Notes: generated from the letters alone by a model not told the origin. Numbered from the stretch's first letter, positions 1-10,613 are shown. The stretch is DNA of 64,000 nucleotides from Candidatus Litorirhabdus singularis (GCF_026262625.1 NZ_SHNN01000002.1:372001-436000), one strand, 5' to 3'. Made by a program: numbers and translations.

Positions 1-1155
1 ATTAGCCCGTTCAGCGCGTTAATGACTTCGCTGTCGGCGACTATAGGCACCGGTAATATAGCGGGAGTCGCTACAGCCTTAGTGTTGGGTGGTCCAGGCG
101 CTCTGTTCTGGATGTGGATCACTGCACTACTGGGCATGGCGACCAAATACGCTGAAGCGGTATTGGCTGTGCATTTTCGTGAGAAGGATGCGCAGGGTCG
201 TTACTGTGGCGGCCCTATGTATTACATCAAAAACGGCTTGCATCGGCGTTGGCACTGGTTAGGTTTTTTGTTTGCTTTGTTCGGTAGTCTTGCGGGTTTT
301 GGGCTTGCCAATACCGTGCAATCCAATTCGGTCTCACAGGTCCTGTTCACTGGTTTCGATATACCGCCGCTTTATACCGGGCTGGTATTGATGGTGCTGG
401 TGGGTGCCGTGGTACTGGGCGGCATCAAGCGCATTGCACGTGTAGCCAGTTGGCTGGTGCCGTTTATGGCGATTGCCTATATCTGCCTGGGTCTGGTGGT
501 TATTGGCATGCATCTGAGCGAGGTGCCGGCGGCCATTGTGTATATCGTCGACAGTGCCATGAATGGCGCCGCGGCAGCGGGCGGATTTGCTGGTGCCAGT
601 GTCTGGTTGGCGCTGCGTTTTGGCGTCGCGCGGGGCATATTTTCCAATGAAGCGGGGCTAGGCAGTGCCCCTATTGCCCACGCCGCCGCGCAAACCGATC
701 AGCCAGTACAGCAGGGTATGGTCGCCATGTTGGGTACATTTATAGACACTCTTATTGTCTGCACCATTACCGGCCTGGTGATTGTGATTATGGATGTTTT
801 GCCTAGCGGCCAAACCGGTGCAGCGTTGACCGCCATGGCTTACGCCAAGGCGTTGCCGGGTGGAGATCTGGTGGTGACGGTCGGGCTATGTTTGTTTGCC
901 TTTACCACGATGATCGGTTGGTCGTACTACGGTGAACGTTGTGTGGTCTATCTGGTGGGAGTGCGCGGTATTCTGCCGTTTCGGATACTCTGGGTGCTGG
1001 CCATTCCGATAGGTACTATGACCGAGCTCAACTTGATCTGGTTGGTTGCCGATACGCTCAATGCGTTTATGGCGATCCCCAACCTGATTGCGCTGCTGCT
1101 GCTGGGACCGTTGGTATTCCGTCTTACTCGTGAGCACTTCGAGAGTGACACTTGA
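1..1155 (+). CDS. Sodium:alanine symporter (AGCS family), 5' part cut off by the window
   Basis: Imports alanine or glycine with sodium across the inner membrane. The frame is open from base 1, so the gene starts before the window; about 384 residues of a family usually near 450-500 are present. The N-terminal part seen here contains the hallmark GTGNIAG motif after PFSALMTSLSA, followed by the GGPMYYIKNGL segment, and then a series of hydrophobic membrane helices to the C-terminus. The ATG at 22 lies inside the conserved region and is not the real start. It is followed by about 100 non-coding bases and then the 5'-nucleotidase gene on the same strand. The family call is strong; the exact amino acid transported is not readable. 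Confidence 0.9.
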   Translation: MSPFSALMTSLSATIGTGNIAGVATALVLGGPGALFWMWITALLGMATKYAEAVLAVHFREKDAQGRYCGGPMYYIKNGLHRRWHWLGFLFALFGSLAGFGLANTVQSNSVSQVLFTGFDIPPLYTGLVLMVLVGAVVLGGIKRIARVASWLVPFMAIAYICLGLVVIGMHLSEVPAAIVYIVDSAMNGAAAAGGFAGASVWLALRFGVARGIFSNEAGLGSAPIAHAAAQTDQPVQQGMVAMLGTFIDTLIVCTITGLVIVIMDVLPSGQTGAALTAMAYAKALPGGDLVVTVGLCLFAFTTMIGWSYYGERCVVYLVGVRGILPFRILWVLAIPIGTMTELNLIWLVADTLNAFMAIPNLIALLLLGPLVFRLTREHFESDT

Positions 1156-1254
1156 ATGGTGAGTGAGTAGCGCTCATACCTTCGTCTAGCGCTGTTCATG
1201 CAGCCCATTACTCGCTATGCTTTGGTACACGTCGAATCTGCAAGGTAGCTGGTA

Positions 1255-2154
1255 ATGGCTGATAATCTCGGCGAAAAACTCATCATCGCAATCAGTTCAC
1301 GGGCGCTGTTCGATCTCGATGCCAGTCATGCAGTTTATGAGAAAGAAGGGCTGGAGGCATACTCACGTTATCAGATAGAGCGTGAGGATGAGCCACTGCC
1401 ACCTGGGGAGGCTTTTCCCATGGTGAAGAAATTGCTGCGCATCAACGATTCTTTGGCCGGCGAAAACCGGGTGGAGGTGGTGCTGACCTCGCGCAATAGC
1501 GCCGATACCGGGTTGCGGGTTTTTAATTCCATGCAACATTACGGGCTCAAGATTGAGCGCGCCGCTTTTTGTGGCGGTGCCAGTCCGTATCCTTACGTAA
1601 CCGCCTTTGGCACGCACCTGTTTCTCTCCACCGAGCCCAGTGACGTGCGCCAAGCTCTGGAGCAAGGCATTGCCGCCGCGACATTGGTGTCGCGCAAGGG
1701 CGGTGGTGATGATCAGGGGCAGCTGCGCTTTGCGTTTGATGGTGATGCGGTCTTGTTTTCTGATGAGGCAGAAAGGGTCTTCAAGTCCAGCGGTCTGGAA
1801 GCTTTTCAGGATAGCGAGCAGGCCGCCGCCCACGAGCCACTCAGCGGCGGACCGTTCAAGCCGTTTCTGGCGGCCTTACAGAAAATTCAACAAGAGTTCC
1901 CCGCCACCGAATCACCGATACGCACGGCCCTTGTTACCGCCCGTTCAGCCCCCGCCCATGAACGGGTTATCCGCACTCTACGAGCCTGGAATATCCGCAT
2001 CGATGAGTCAATTTTTCTAGGCGGTCTGGACAAGACTGAGTTTCTCCGCGCCTATCAGGCAGATGTCTTTTTCGATGATCAGCAAACTCATTGTGACTCA
2101 GCCAGCTCCCATATCGCTACGGGTCATGTGCCGCACGGAATCGCTAATCAATAG
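1255..2154 (+). CDS. 5'-nucleotidase (cytosolic IA-like family)
   Basis: Predicted to hydrolyse nucleoside 5'-monophosphates to nucleosides in the cytoplasm. The 299-residue protein has the features of the bacterial relatives of cytosolic 5'-nucleotidase I: an early FDLDAS segment at residues 19-24, a TSRNSADTG motif at about 78-86, and a later FDGDAVLFSDEAE segment at about 163-175, which carry the acidic and Ser/Thr residues of a HAD-like active site. There is no signal peptide. AAGG sits upstream of the ATG. It stands alone between the symporter and cysB. Substrate preference cannot be told from sequence. Confidence 0.85.
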   Translation: MADNLGEKLIIAISSRALFDLDASHAVYEKEGLEAYSRYQIEREDEPLPPGEAFPMVKKLLRINDSLAGENRVEVVLTSRNSADTGLRVFNSMQHYGLKIERAAFCGGASPYPYVTAFGTHLFLSTEPSDVRQALEQGIAAATLVSRKGGGDDQGQLRFAFDGDAVLFSDEAERVFKSSGLEAFQDSEQAAAHEPLSGGPFKPFLAALQKIQQEFPATESPIRTALVTARSAPAHERVIRTLRAWNIRIDESIFLGGLDKTEFLRAYQADVFFDDQQTHCDSASSHIATGHVPHGIANQ

Positions 2155-2185
2155 CTTTGCTGTTATGCCCAAAGTTGATTTGCTT

Positions 2186-3221
<1,036 letters not shown>

Positions 3222-3238
3222 ATTCCGGGCGGCGGTGC

Positions 3239-3289
3239 AGGCGCACTTTCACTTGTCAAAATCATGCTTAATCGTTACTGTGTGCGCCT
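3239..3289. repeat. 8-bp inverted repeat enclosing the thrH promoter region
   Basis: AGGCGCAC at 3239-3246 is the exact reverse complement of GTGCGCCT at 3282-3289, with 35 bases between. The second arm is followed by TTTAAA. It lies between the cysB stop and thrH and could act as an intrinsic terminator for cysB or as a paired operator; the long loop makes a terminator less likely. Confidence 0.35.
3253..3281 (+). promoter_or_regulatory. Possible thrH promoter
   Basis: TTGTCA at 3253-3258 and TACTGT at 3276-3281, spacer 17. The -35 is good, the -10 weak (3 of 6). Both boxes lie within the loop of the 3239-3289 inverted repeat. Confidence 0.3.
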
Positions 3290-3314
3290 TTAAAGTAGCC
3301 TGAGGAATTCGTCT

Positions 3315-3932
3315 GTGGAACTGGTATGTCTTGATCTGGAAGGGGTTCTGGTACCTGAAATATGGATAGAATTTGCCGAAAGAACAGGCATTGATGAACT
3401 GCGAGCGACTACCCGCGATATCCCTGACTACGATGTGTTAATGCGCCAACGTCTGGCTTTGCTGGATCAGCATGGGCTTAAGATAGATGACATACAGCGG
3501 GTTATAGCTGACATGGCTCCGCTGGAAGGTGCCATAGAGTTTGTAGAATGGCTACGTGAACACTTCCAACTGATTATTTTGTCAGACACTTTCTATGAGT
3601 TTTCCCATCCTTTGATGCGTCAGTTATCCTGGCCAACACTGTTCTGCCATCGTCTGGTGGTAGAGGCAGATGGTCGTGTCAGTGACTACAAACTCCGTCA
3701 GAAAGACCCCAAGCGCGCCTCCGTAAAGGCCTTTCACAGTCTGAACTATCACATCATTGCGGCAGGTGATTCCTATAACGATACAACAATGCTCGAAGAG
3801 GCCGACGTGGGCATTTTGTTTCATGCACCACAAAACGTGATTGATGAGTTTCCGCAATACGCTGCGGTGCAGGAATACGATGAGCTGAAACAATTAATTA
3901 TCGCAGCCTCAGAGCGCGATATACCCTCCTGA
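3315..3932 (+). CDS. thrH: ThrH, bifunctional phosphoserine phosphatase/homoserine phosphotransferase
   Basis: A cytoplasmic HAD-superfamily enzyme that removes phosphate from phosphoserine and can pass it to homoserine, linking serine and threonine synthesis. The 205 residues are the normal ThrH length. The first motif is DLEG (Asp7 nucleophile, Glu9), the DxE form that marks ThrH rather than SerB, which has DxD. The last HAD motif is seen in GDSYNDTTML near residue 152. The start is a GTG preceded by TGAGGA. It stands alone, facing the convergent pabB. Confidence 0.92.
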   Translation: MELVCLDLEGVLVPEIWIEFAERTGIDELRATTRDIPDYDVLMRQRLALLDQHGLKIDDIQRVIADMAPLEGAIEFVEWLREHFQLIILSDTFYEFSHPLMRQLSWPTLFCHRLVVEADGRVSDYKLRQKDPKRASVKAFHSLNYHIIAAGDSYNDTTMLEEADVGILFHAPQNVIDEFPQYAAVQEYDELKQLIIAASERDIPS

Positions 3933-3950
3933 CATAGCGGTAGAGGCCGC

Positions 3951-5330
3951 CTATTCGGTGGCCTGAGTGGCTTCCAGCGCGCTTAAGAAGGTACCCACCT
4001 TGTCAAAAGTCTCTTGATATTCGCGCTCCCAGTTTGAGTCGGCGACGATGCCGCCGCCACCCCAGCACAACATTTTACTGGCCTGAGTTTGCAATGTGCG
4101 GATCGCAATATTGCTGTCCATACGTCCATCCGGGCTAATATAGAACAGCGAGCCGCAATAGGCCCGACGCTGATCAGGTTCCAGTTCTTCAATAATTTCC
4201 ATAGACCGGCGCTTGGGTGCACCTGTTATCGATCCGCCGGGAAAGCAGTCGCGCAGTAAGGTGTAAGCATCGCGATCGGGCAGTAGTTCGCCTTTAATAG
4301 TGCTGACCAGATGGTGCACCGTGGGAAAACTCTCCAGCTCAAAGAGCTTTTCTACATGAATGCTTCCGGCGACGCAGCTACGCCCTAAATCGTTGCGCAG
4401 CAAATCCACTATCATCAAGTTCTCCGCGCGGTCTTTAGGCGAGTGCCTAAGCTCGTTGGCGCTGAGGGCGTCCGCGCCAGGATCTGCGTGGCGCGGTCTG
4501 GTGCCTTTGATTGGTCGAGTTTCTACCGTGTGGCCGTGCAGGCTAAGAAAGCGCTCCGGGGATAAACACAGTAGTTGCTCCCCGTCACTCAGCTGCATAA
4601 ACCCGGCAAATGGCGCGGCCGCGAGAGGACGTAACAGTCGATAGGCGCTCCATGCGTCTCCCTCGTAATCTGCGCTGAAGCGCTGCGCCAGATTCACCTG
4701 ATAGCAGTCGCCTTGCAGAATATAGCGCTGAATGCTTCGAAATGCGTCTCGATAGCTCGTGGCGCTGAAGTTGGATGAGAAATCCTCCTGCAGCTGGAAC
4801 GGCTTTGGCTTGCTGATTAGGGGCTGACGTAGAGCTCGCAGAAGTTGCTCGCGTTGACGCTGGGGTAGGGCTGGTAGGGCGGCAAAGGTGCAGCGTTGTC
4901 GCAGGTGATCCTGAACCACAGACCAGAGATAGTAGCCCAGCTGGCCGGCGGCAGCATTGCTGGTAGGGAGGTGTTGCAGCGGCTTGCCAGCCTCGTAGGG
5001 TAAATGGCCCGCGACACCACCGTAGAACGGCAGGTCCTCTGCGGGTGCTGATATCCCGCCGAATAGCTCACGATGGAGCTGCCTCTGTTCCTCGAATGAA
5101 TTGACAACTGCGTCGTAACTATTTGAGGTAGATAGCTTTATCGATTCTGTATGAACAGGATCTGCGGTGATAATATCGTAGCGACCGGCCTGACAGTGGG
5201 GAAAGCTCGAGTCCAGAAAGACAGCCCCCGGCAGGTCGCGGATCCGTTCGAACACAGCGCAGCTGTCGGGCTGATACGGTAGTTCCTGCAAAAAGACGGT
5301 ATTGGCGGTCATACTCAAGCAAGGTGCCAT
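3951..5330 (-). CDS. pabB: Aminodeoxychorismate synthase component I (PabB)
   Basis: With the amidotransferase PabA it turns chorismate and glutamine into 4-amino-4-deoxychorismate, the precursor of p-aminobenzoate and folate. The chorismate-binding domain fills the C-terminal two thirds: PIKGTRPR (the PIKGT lysine separates PabB from anthranilate synthase, which has PIAGT), ENLMIVDLLRNDLGR, TGAPKRRSMEIIEELEP and a WGGGGIVADSN end motif. The N-terminal third is the usual variable lobe. The start is uncertain between ATG at 5330 and the in-frame ATG at 5315 (MTANTVFLQ), which looks more like relatives; neither has a clear Shine-Dalgarno. It is convergent with thrH and divergent from the carboxylase operon. 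Confidence 0.92.
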   Translation of the reverse strand: MAPCLSMTANTVFLQELPYQPDSCAVFERIRDLPGAVFLDSSFPHCQAGRYDIITADPVHTESIKLSTSNSYDAVVNSFEEQRQLHRELFGGISAPAEDLPFYGGVAGHLPYEAGKPLQHLPTSNAAAGQLGYYLWSVVQDHLRQRCTFAALPALPQRQREQLLRALRQPLISKPKPFQLQEDFSSNFSATSYRDAFRSIQRYILQGDCYQVNLAQRFSADYEGDAWSAYRLLRPLAAAPFAGFMQLSDGEQLLCLSPERFLSLHGHTVETRPIKGTRPRHADPGADALSANELRHSPKDRAENLMIVDLLRNDLGRSCVAGSIHVEKLFELESFPTVHHLVSTIKGELLPDRDAYTLLRDCFPGGSITGAPKRRSMEIIEELEPDQRRAYCGSLFYISPDGRMDSNIAIRTLQTQASKMLCWGGGGIVADSNWEREYQETFDKVGTFLSALEATQATE

Positions 5331-5336
5331 TGAGGT

Positions 5337-5374
5337 TAATATTACTATGCGTAGAAATATTCAAATAATATTAC
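5337..5374. repeat. Two copies of palindromic TAATATTAC upstream of pabB
   Basis: TAATATTAC occurs at 5337-5345 and 5366-5374, 29 bases apart start to start (nearly three helical turns). TAATATTA is self-complementary, so this could be a pair of operator half-sites in the pabB/carboxylase divergent region. The AT-rich composition makes chance possible. Confidence 0.3.
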
Positions 5375-5448
5375 GCAAAACGTTAGATGTAAGCGGTGAG
5401 CACACCAATTCTACGTCGCAGCCTACGCTTAATTTCGCCGTCCTCAGA

Positions 5449-5477
5449 TTGACTTTAATGGCTCTTTTACTTAAAGT
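5449..5477 (+). promoter_or_regulatory. Possible promoter of the propionyl-CoA/methylmalonyl-CoA operon
   Basis: TTGACT at 5449-5454 and TAAAGT at 5472-5477 with a 17-base spacer. Transcription from here would give a leader of about 140 bases before the carboxyltransferase ATG at 5625. Confidence 0.4.
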
Positions 5478-5624
5478 TAGCCGCCGTTTCTGTGGTCGCT
5501 AGGCATCCTATGCGCAGCGGCACTAACATGCAACCGTCCCGCGTCCTTAGGTGCTGTTAAGCAGTGCCGGGCAGAGCTTTCCACTGACTATGTCGGGGCA
5601 TTACGAACCAGGAATATAGATTCT

Positions 5625-7352
5625 ATGTGCAGTGACAAAACCGTGCTCGCGACTTTGCAAAACCCCTTTGCCGAAGCCACCGATATGGAGTTTTCGGTGC
5701 CGGGGCAGGTGGCAACAACCCCAGGTCTCTATGAACAGACGCTGAAAGCTGGCTACGAACTGCAACAGAAGCCCAGGCAAGCTGCCGGTGTGAAGGCGAT
5801 AGAGCGCCAGCACCAGAAGCAGCGGATGACAATCTGGGAGCGAATCGCGGTACTTACCGACGAGGAACCTACCATTCTCTATCAGAATTGGGGGCCGAAT
5901 CTGGACGGGGCATCGCTGGTTACCGCAATTATTAAGGTTAATGGTCGAGATGTGGCGCTATACGGTCACGACTTCACCGTCCGTGCCGGCTCTATGGATG
6001 CCACCAACGGCAAGAAACTGGCACGACTTTTTGAGCTTGCTGCAAAACGTCGGATACCGCTGGTAGGTTTAAACGATAGCGCCGGGGCCTATATCCCGGC
6101 TGGCGTTGGCGGCCTTGATGGCTACGCCGATGCATTTACCGCATTGCGTAAAATATCTGGTGTCGTACCCAGTATCATGTGTATGTTCGGGTTTAATGCC
6201 GGCGGTGGCTCCTACTTACCGCGCCAAGGCAGTTTCCTAATCCAACCCAACGATACCTTCTTTGGTCTGACCGGCCCGGGAGTGGTGAAGTCGGTGCTGG
6301 GTGAGGATGTTACCCCGGACGAGTTGGGTGGCCCCAAGGTGCACAGCCAGAGCGGCGTCAACGATTTTGTAGTGCCCGATGAAGTGGCGGCACTGAAAAA
6401 AGTGCGTGAATTGCTCAACTATTTGCCGAGCTACAACGGCGAGTTGGCGCCGCACCAGCGATCGTCCGACCCCGTGACTCGCAAAACCTGGGATATCGAC
6501 ATCCTGCTGAAGAAGGCTTTTAACTCGCCCACAGGTTTCAATACGCCCATTGATATCAGCATAATGATCCAGCAGCTGTGCGACCACGGTGATTTTCTTG
6601 AGATACAGCCAGACAGGGCACGCAATACGGTGACGGCTCTGGGTCGAATGGGCGGTAACGTTATCGGCTTTGTGGCGAACAATAGCGCGGTGGCTTCCGG
6701 CCAAATTGATATTGGCGCTGCTTACAAAAACGCGCGCTTTATACGCTTTTGTAATCTCTACAACATCCCGGTTATTTTCCTGGAAGACACTACTGGCTTT
6801 CTGCCGGGGCGTGAACAGGAAGAGGGCGGCATCGTGCAGGCCGGACGTGCCATGCTTGATTCAATTGTGGATCTGCGCACACCACGCTTCCTGGTGTTGG
6901 TGCGTAACGCCTTTGGCGGCGCCTATGCTTCTTACAACAATTACCCCACTGGTGCAGATTTTGTAGTCGCTCTGCCCACCACTCGTCTGGCAGTTATGGG
7001 TCCGGCTGGCGTGGAGTATGTTTACAAAGATGAACTGCGCGCTATTCGCGGCGCTGTGAAGTCTCGAGTGGCAGAGGCTGAGCAGCAGCAACTTGATGCC
7101 GGCCTCAGCAAAGCGGAGGCCGCGGCCAATGCCAAGGCGTTGGTTGAGGATTGGGTCAAGGTACAGGAACAGGAATTGGCCGTGCGCTACGAGCGCGAAT
7201 TGATGAACCCGAATGAGGCGCTCAGTCTTGGTTCGATCTCACAAATTGTCATGCCCTCAGAACTGCGTCAGGTACTCACAGAGAACATGGAGTTTCATCT
7301 GCGTCATTACCAGCCAGAACCGATGGCTGGCACGCAGCGTGAATTTCACTAA
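5625..7352 (+). CDS. Acyl-CoA carboxylase carboxyltransferase subunit (propionyl-CoA carboxylase beta type)
   Basis: Moves CO2 from carboxybiotin to an acyl-CoA, most likely propionyl-CoA given the neighbours, making methylmalonyl-CoA. The 575 residues carry two crotonase-like carboxyltransferase halves: the N-half with [22 protein letters not shown] and [14 protein letters not shown], and the C-half with [19 protein letters not shown] and [12 protein letters not shown]. The protein is somewhat longer than the usual 510-540 because of a C-terminal helical segment rich in Ala, Glu and Gln (residues about 480-515). It is first in a five-gene pathway operon; the biotin carboxylase follows after 32 bases. 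A methylcrotonyl- or geranyl-CoA specificity is excluded only by context. Confidence 0.88.
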   Translation: MCSDKTVLATLQNPFAEATDMEFSVPGQVATTPGLYEQTLKAGYELQQKPRQAAGVKAIERQHQKQRMTIWERIAVLTDEEPTILYQNWGPNLDGASLVTAIIKVNGRDVALYGHDFTVRAGSMDATNGKKLARLFELAAKRRIPLVGLNDSAGAYIPAGVGGLDGYADAFTALRKISGVVPSIMCMFGFNAGGGSYLPRQGSFLIQPNDTFFGLTGPGVVKSVLGEDVTPDELGGPKVHSQSGVNDFVVPDEVAALKKVRELLNYLPSYNGELAPHQRSSDPVTRKTWDIDILLKKAFNSPTGFNTPIDISIMIQQLCDHGDFLEIQPDRARNTVTALGRMGGNVIGFVANNSAVASGQIDIGAAYKNARFIRFCNLYNIPVIFLEDTTGFLPGREQEEGGIVQAGRAMLDSIVDLRTPRFLVLVRNAFGGAYASYNNYPTGADFVVALPTTRLAVMGPAGVEYVYKDELRAIRGAVKSRVAEAEQQQLDAGLSKAEAAANAKALVEDWVKVQEQELAVRYERELMNPNEALSLGSISQIVMPSELRQVLTENMEFHLRHYQPEPMAGTQREFH

Positions 7353-7384
7353 AACAGCACCCGGTAGCCTACAAGGAAACAACC

Positions 7385-10192
7385 GTGTCCAACGACTTTT
7401 ATCTGAATAACCCTCTCATTCACGCCGATCGACAACTGGCCAACCACTCCTCCAATTGGGTGCGTCAGTTTTCCTGTGAGCATCTGCGTCCGCTGATTAT
7501 TTGCCGCGGTCCGATCCGTAAGGAAGCGATGGATGTCTTTACCGAAATGGGCATTAGCCACTTCGGCATACTGCTGTCCGAGAAAGACAGCATTGTCTAT
7601 CGTAATGCGCTGGCTCCCGAGCTACGTCAATTCACCGACCCTGACCGGGTCCACCGGGTTCCTGATTACTCAGGTGCCAACAAGGAAGAGCGTAATCAAC
7701 GTATTGCGCAGATCATCGGTATAGCTCGCGACAACGGCTACAACAGTATTTTTGCTGGCTACGGTTTCATGGCAGAAGACGAAGCCATGGTCGCCGCTAT
7801 GGAAGGCGCCGGTCTTAATTTCATCGGCCCTTGTTCCCGCACCGTGCATGATGCTGGGCTCAAGGATGAAGCCAAGCGTACCGCGCTTCAGGTCGGTGTT
7901 AGTGTGACCCCCGGCATTGATAACGGAACTGCTTTGACGCTGCTGAAGAAGCATCCTGATACAGCCGCATTACAGGCGCTGGCGCAAGAGCATGGCCTCA
8001 CTGTTGCAGGACTTGATGATGAAACTTTAAGCCTTGAAGCGCGCGCTGACTTGGTGCTAGCCGCTTCCTACAAAAAGGGCATCGATATTTATACCGTCGA
8101 TGAACTGGCCGAGACGCTGACTGAAGCGGTAGAGCGGATGGCAGCGGAGTACCCGCAGAACCGTGTTCGCCTGAAGGCGATTAGTGGCGGCGGCGGCAAG
8201 GGCCAGCGTATATTAGCCATAGGCGAGGCGGCAAAAACACCAGAAATGGTGCGCGAAATTTTAAATGAAGTGAAGACCACTGGCGTTGGTGATAACAAGA
8301 ACGTGCTGGTCGAGCTGAATATTGAAACAACTCGACATCAGGAAATCCAGGTGCTGGGTAACGGCCAATGGTCGTTGTCACTCGGTGGTCGTGACTGCTC
8401 GCTGCAGATGCATGAGCAGAAGCTTCTGGAAGTATCGGTTACGCAGGAGAGCTTGTCGCGTGCGCATGAAGATGCAGTAGCTGGCGGACGTGAGCAGGAA
8501 GCAGAGGTGCTGGCGCAGGACCTGGTGACGCTGCGAGGCATGGAGACCGAAGCTGAGCGCTTTGGCGAAGCTGTAGGACTGGATTCAGTATCTACCTTTG
8601 AATGTATCGTGGATCGGGATAAGCATTTCTTTATGGAAATGAATACCCGTATTCAAGTTGAACACCGGGTATCGGAATTGTGCTACGGGCTGCGTTTTAG
8701 TAATCCGGACAATGCAGAAGACAGCTTTGTGGTTAACTCATTGGTAGAGACCATGGTGTTGCTGGCAGCGCACGGACCACACATGCCCAAGCCCGAGCGT
8801 GTTTTACGTAGCAATGACACGGTAGAGGCTCGCCTTAACGCCACCAATCAGGCTCTGCGCCCCAATGCTGGCGGCGTCATCGAATATTGGTCAGATGCGT
8901 CTGCGGGTGAGATCAGGGATGACCAGGGCATAAGCCTGCATAACCCCGATACCGACGTGTTTATGAAGTACACACTAGCGGGCGCCTATGATTCAAATAT
9001 TGCACTGCTGCTGACCGAAGGCGAAAGCCGGCTACAGACTTATCAGCGTATGGCCGAGGTGATTCGGCGCACCAAACTTAGTGGACGCGATCTTGCTACC
9101 AACCTCGAGTTTCACTACGGGTTGGTCAACTGGTTTATTGGCCAGAATATCAATGCTCGACCCACGACCCGCTTTATCGTGCCGTACCTGACGGCCGTGG
9201 GTGAACTCAAGCGACTGGCGAATAACATTGACCTGGTGTTGGCTTACGATCGCTTGGGTAAGGCGGCCCTGGAACACCAGCCAGAAACCGCTCGAGCGGC
9301 GTATCAACAAACACTGGAGAGCAAATACTCCCTGTTGCGCCGACCGCTGGCAGAACTGCTGGCAGAGCCACATGTGATGGCAGGGTGGCTGTCGGTAAAC
9401 CAACACAACTATAAGCTCCAGGGCGGTGGTATTGAGTGGCTGGTTAATCCCATCCAATTACTGGCTGACACCTATTATTTTCTGGATATGGAGTATCGTG
9501 ACGACCTGCCCGCGGCGCAGGTTATCTGGGACCACGATCATGAGTTGTTGCAGGCAGCCTTGGATTTTTACGCGCAATTGAGCGAGCGCTTGCAGGTCCA
9601 GAGCTGGGCTGATGTGCAGGCTAAACTGCAGCTTAGTGCAGCCGAGGTCGGTCAGGATGAAGAGCTCTGGGTCTCGATACAGGCAGCGCATCTCGGCTTC
9701 CAAAGCGGTATGGATATCTTGGCAGTATTGCCGTTCATTGCAGCCAGCACCGGTTTTTTCGATCTCACGGTGAACCCGGATCTGACCATCAATATTCCAG
9801 AGCGACTGCTCGACACAGAGCTGCAGGATCTTATGGCCAAGGTACTGGCGCCGCCGCCTATGGCGAGTTCGGATGAGATTCTGGCAGCCAGCGGTGGTAT
9901 GTTCTATCCGCGCGAAACGCCAGAGCATGAGGCCTATGTGGAACTGGGTCAGCATTTTGAAGCAGGTGACCCACTCTACATCGTTGAAGTCATGAAGATG
10001 TTCAATAAGGTTTACGCGCCATTTTCTGGCACAGTAGACGCCGTATTAGTTGAAGGTGATGGCGTGATCATTTCCAAGGGGCAGCCGCTGTTCAAAATCA
10101 CGCCTGATGAAGTGGTAGTAATCGAGTCGCCGGATGATGTTCGTGCACGCCGCCGCGTTGTGACCAACGAATTTGTAGAAAGTATGCACTGA
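7385..10192 (+). CDS. Long biotin carboxylase/biotin carrier protein (propionyl-CoA carboxylase alpha type)
   Basis: Carboxylates biotin with ATP and bicarbonate and presents it to the upstream carboxyltransferase. At 935 residues it is far longer than a typical alpha subunit (about 660-690). The carboxylase domain shows the ATP-binding SGGGGKGQR loop, EIQVLGNG..LGGRDCS and FMEMNTRIQVEHRVSE. An extra block of roughly 50 residues (KHPDTAALQALAQ to about ASYKKGIDIYT) interrupts the region before the glycine loop. A segment of about 300 residues without a motif known to me separates the carboxylase from the C-terminal biotinyl domain, where EVMKM puts the biotinylated lysine at about residue 871. 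GTG start. The next gene follows after 10 bases. Confidence 0.87.
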   Translation: MSNDFYLNNPLIHADRQLANHSSNWVRQFSCEHLRPLIICRGPIRKEAMDVFTEMGISHFGILLSEKDSIVYRNALAPELRQFTDPDRVHRVPDYSGANKEERNQRIAQIIGIARDNGYNSIFAGYGFMAEDEAMVAAMEGAGLNFIGPCSRTVHDAGLKDEAKRTALQVGVSVTPGIDNGTALTLLKKHPDTAALQALAQEHGLTVAGLDDETLSLEARADLVLAASYKKGIDIYTVDELAETLTEAVERMAAEYPQNRVRLKAISGGGGKGQRILAIGEAAKTPEMVREILNEVKTTGVGDNKNVLVELNIETTRHQEIQVLGNGQWSLSLGGRDCSLQMHEQKLLEVSVTQESLSRAHEDAVAGGREQEAEVLAQDLVTLRGMETEAERFGEAVGLDSVSTFECIVDRDKHFFMEMNTRIQVEHRVSELCYGLRFSNPDNAEDSFVVNSLVETMVLLAAHGPHMPKPERVLRSNDTVEARLNATNQALRPNAGGVIEYWSDASAGEIRDDQGISLHNPDTDVFMKYTLAGAYDSNIALLLTEGESRLQTYQRMAEVIRRTKLSGRDLATNLEFHYGLVNWFIGQNINARPTTRFIVPYLTAVGELKRLANNIDLVLAYDRLGKAALEHQPETARAAYQQTLESKYSLLRRPLAELLAEPHVMAGWLSVNQHNYKLQGGGIEWLVNPIQLLADTYYFLDMEYRDDLPAAQVIWDHDHELLQAALDFYAQLSERLQVQSWADVQAKLQLSAAEVGQDEELWVSIQAAHLGFQSGMDILAVLPFIAASTGFFDLTVNPDLTINIPERLLDTELQDLMAKVLAPPPMASSDEILAASGGMFYPRETPEHEAYVELGQHFEAGDPLYIVEVMKMFNKVYAPFSGTVDAVLVEGDGVIISKGQPLFKITPDEVVVIESPDDVRARRRVVTNEFVESMH

Positions 10193-10202
10193 GGATTTAT
10201 CG

Positions 10203-10613
10203 ATGATTACAGCTCTTGATCATATAGCCATAGCCGTCCCCGACCTGGACAAGGCCATCAAACGGTTTATGGAAGATTTCGGTCTCCCTTTTGACGGCAC
10301 GGAAGACGTGGAGGCGGCAAAAACCACCACCGCTTTTTTCCCATTGCCCCCCACTAATATTGAACTGGTGCATCCGCTGCGAGGCGAGGGGGCAATAGCC
10401 AAATACCTGGAGAAGAAGCCCGGAGGCTTGCATCATTTGTGTTTCCGCAGCGACAACCTGGAAGAGGATATAGAGCGCCTCAAGGCCAAGGGCTATCAGT
10501 TCCTGGCCGATGAACCGAGCCCGGGCGCGCACAATTCCAGAGTTATCTTTATTCATCCCAAGAGCTGCGACGGGGTTTTGGTTGAACTTAATCAGCCTGC
10601 AGCTGAGCACTAG
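10203..10613 (+). CDS. mce: Methylmalonyl-CoA epimerase
   Basis: Interconverts (S)- and (R)-methylmalonyl-CoA so that the carboxylase product can enter the mutase. The 136-residue protein is a vicinal-oxygen-chelate fold made of two repeats. It begins ITALDHIAIAVPDLDKAI (metal-binding His in LDHIAIAV), has IELVHPL with a second ligand region, GGLHHLCF with the next histidine and ends with GVLVELNQP, which supplies the last acidic ligand. Length and motifs match the family. It sits between the biotin carboxylase and the mutase with short gaps (10 and 15 bases), consistent with one transcript. Confidence 0.92.
   Translation: MITALDHIAIAVPDLDKAIKRFMEDFGLPFDGTEDVEAAKTTTAFFPLPPTNIELVHPLRGEGAIAKYLEKKPGGLHHLCFRSDNLEEDIERLKAKGYQFLADEPSPGAHNSRVIFIHPKSCDGVLVELNQPAAEH

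Noticed and set aside
886-1208. Open frames on the minus strand under the symporter gene
   Set aside because: They lie opposite a well-conserved transporter, have no start signals and show no recognisable protein; they reflect codon bias of the true gene.
5302-5502. Small gene between pabB and the carboxylase operon
   Set aside because: 66 codons of low-complexity composition with no ribosome-binding site, overlapping the pabB start and the putative promoter.
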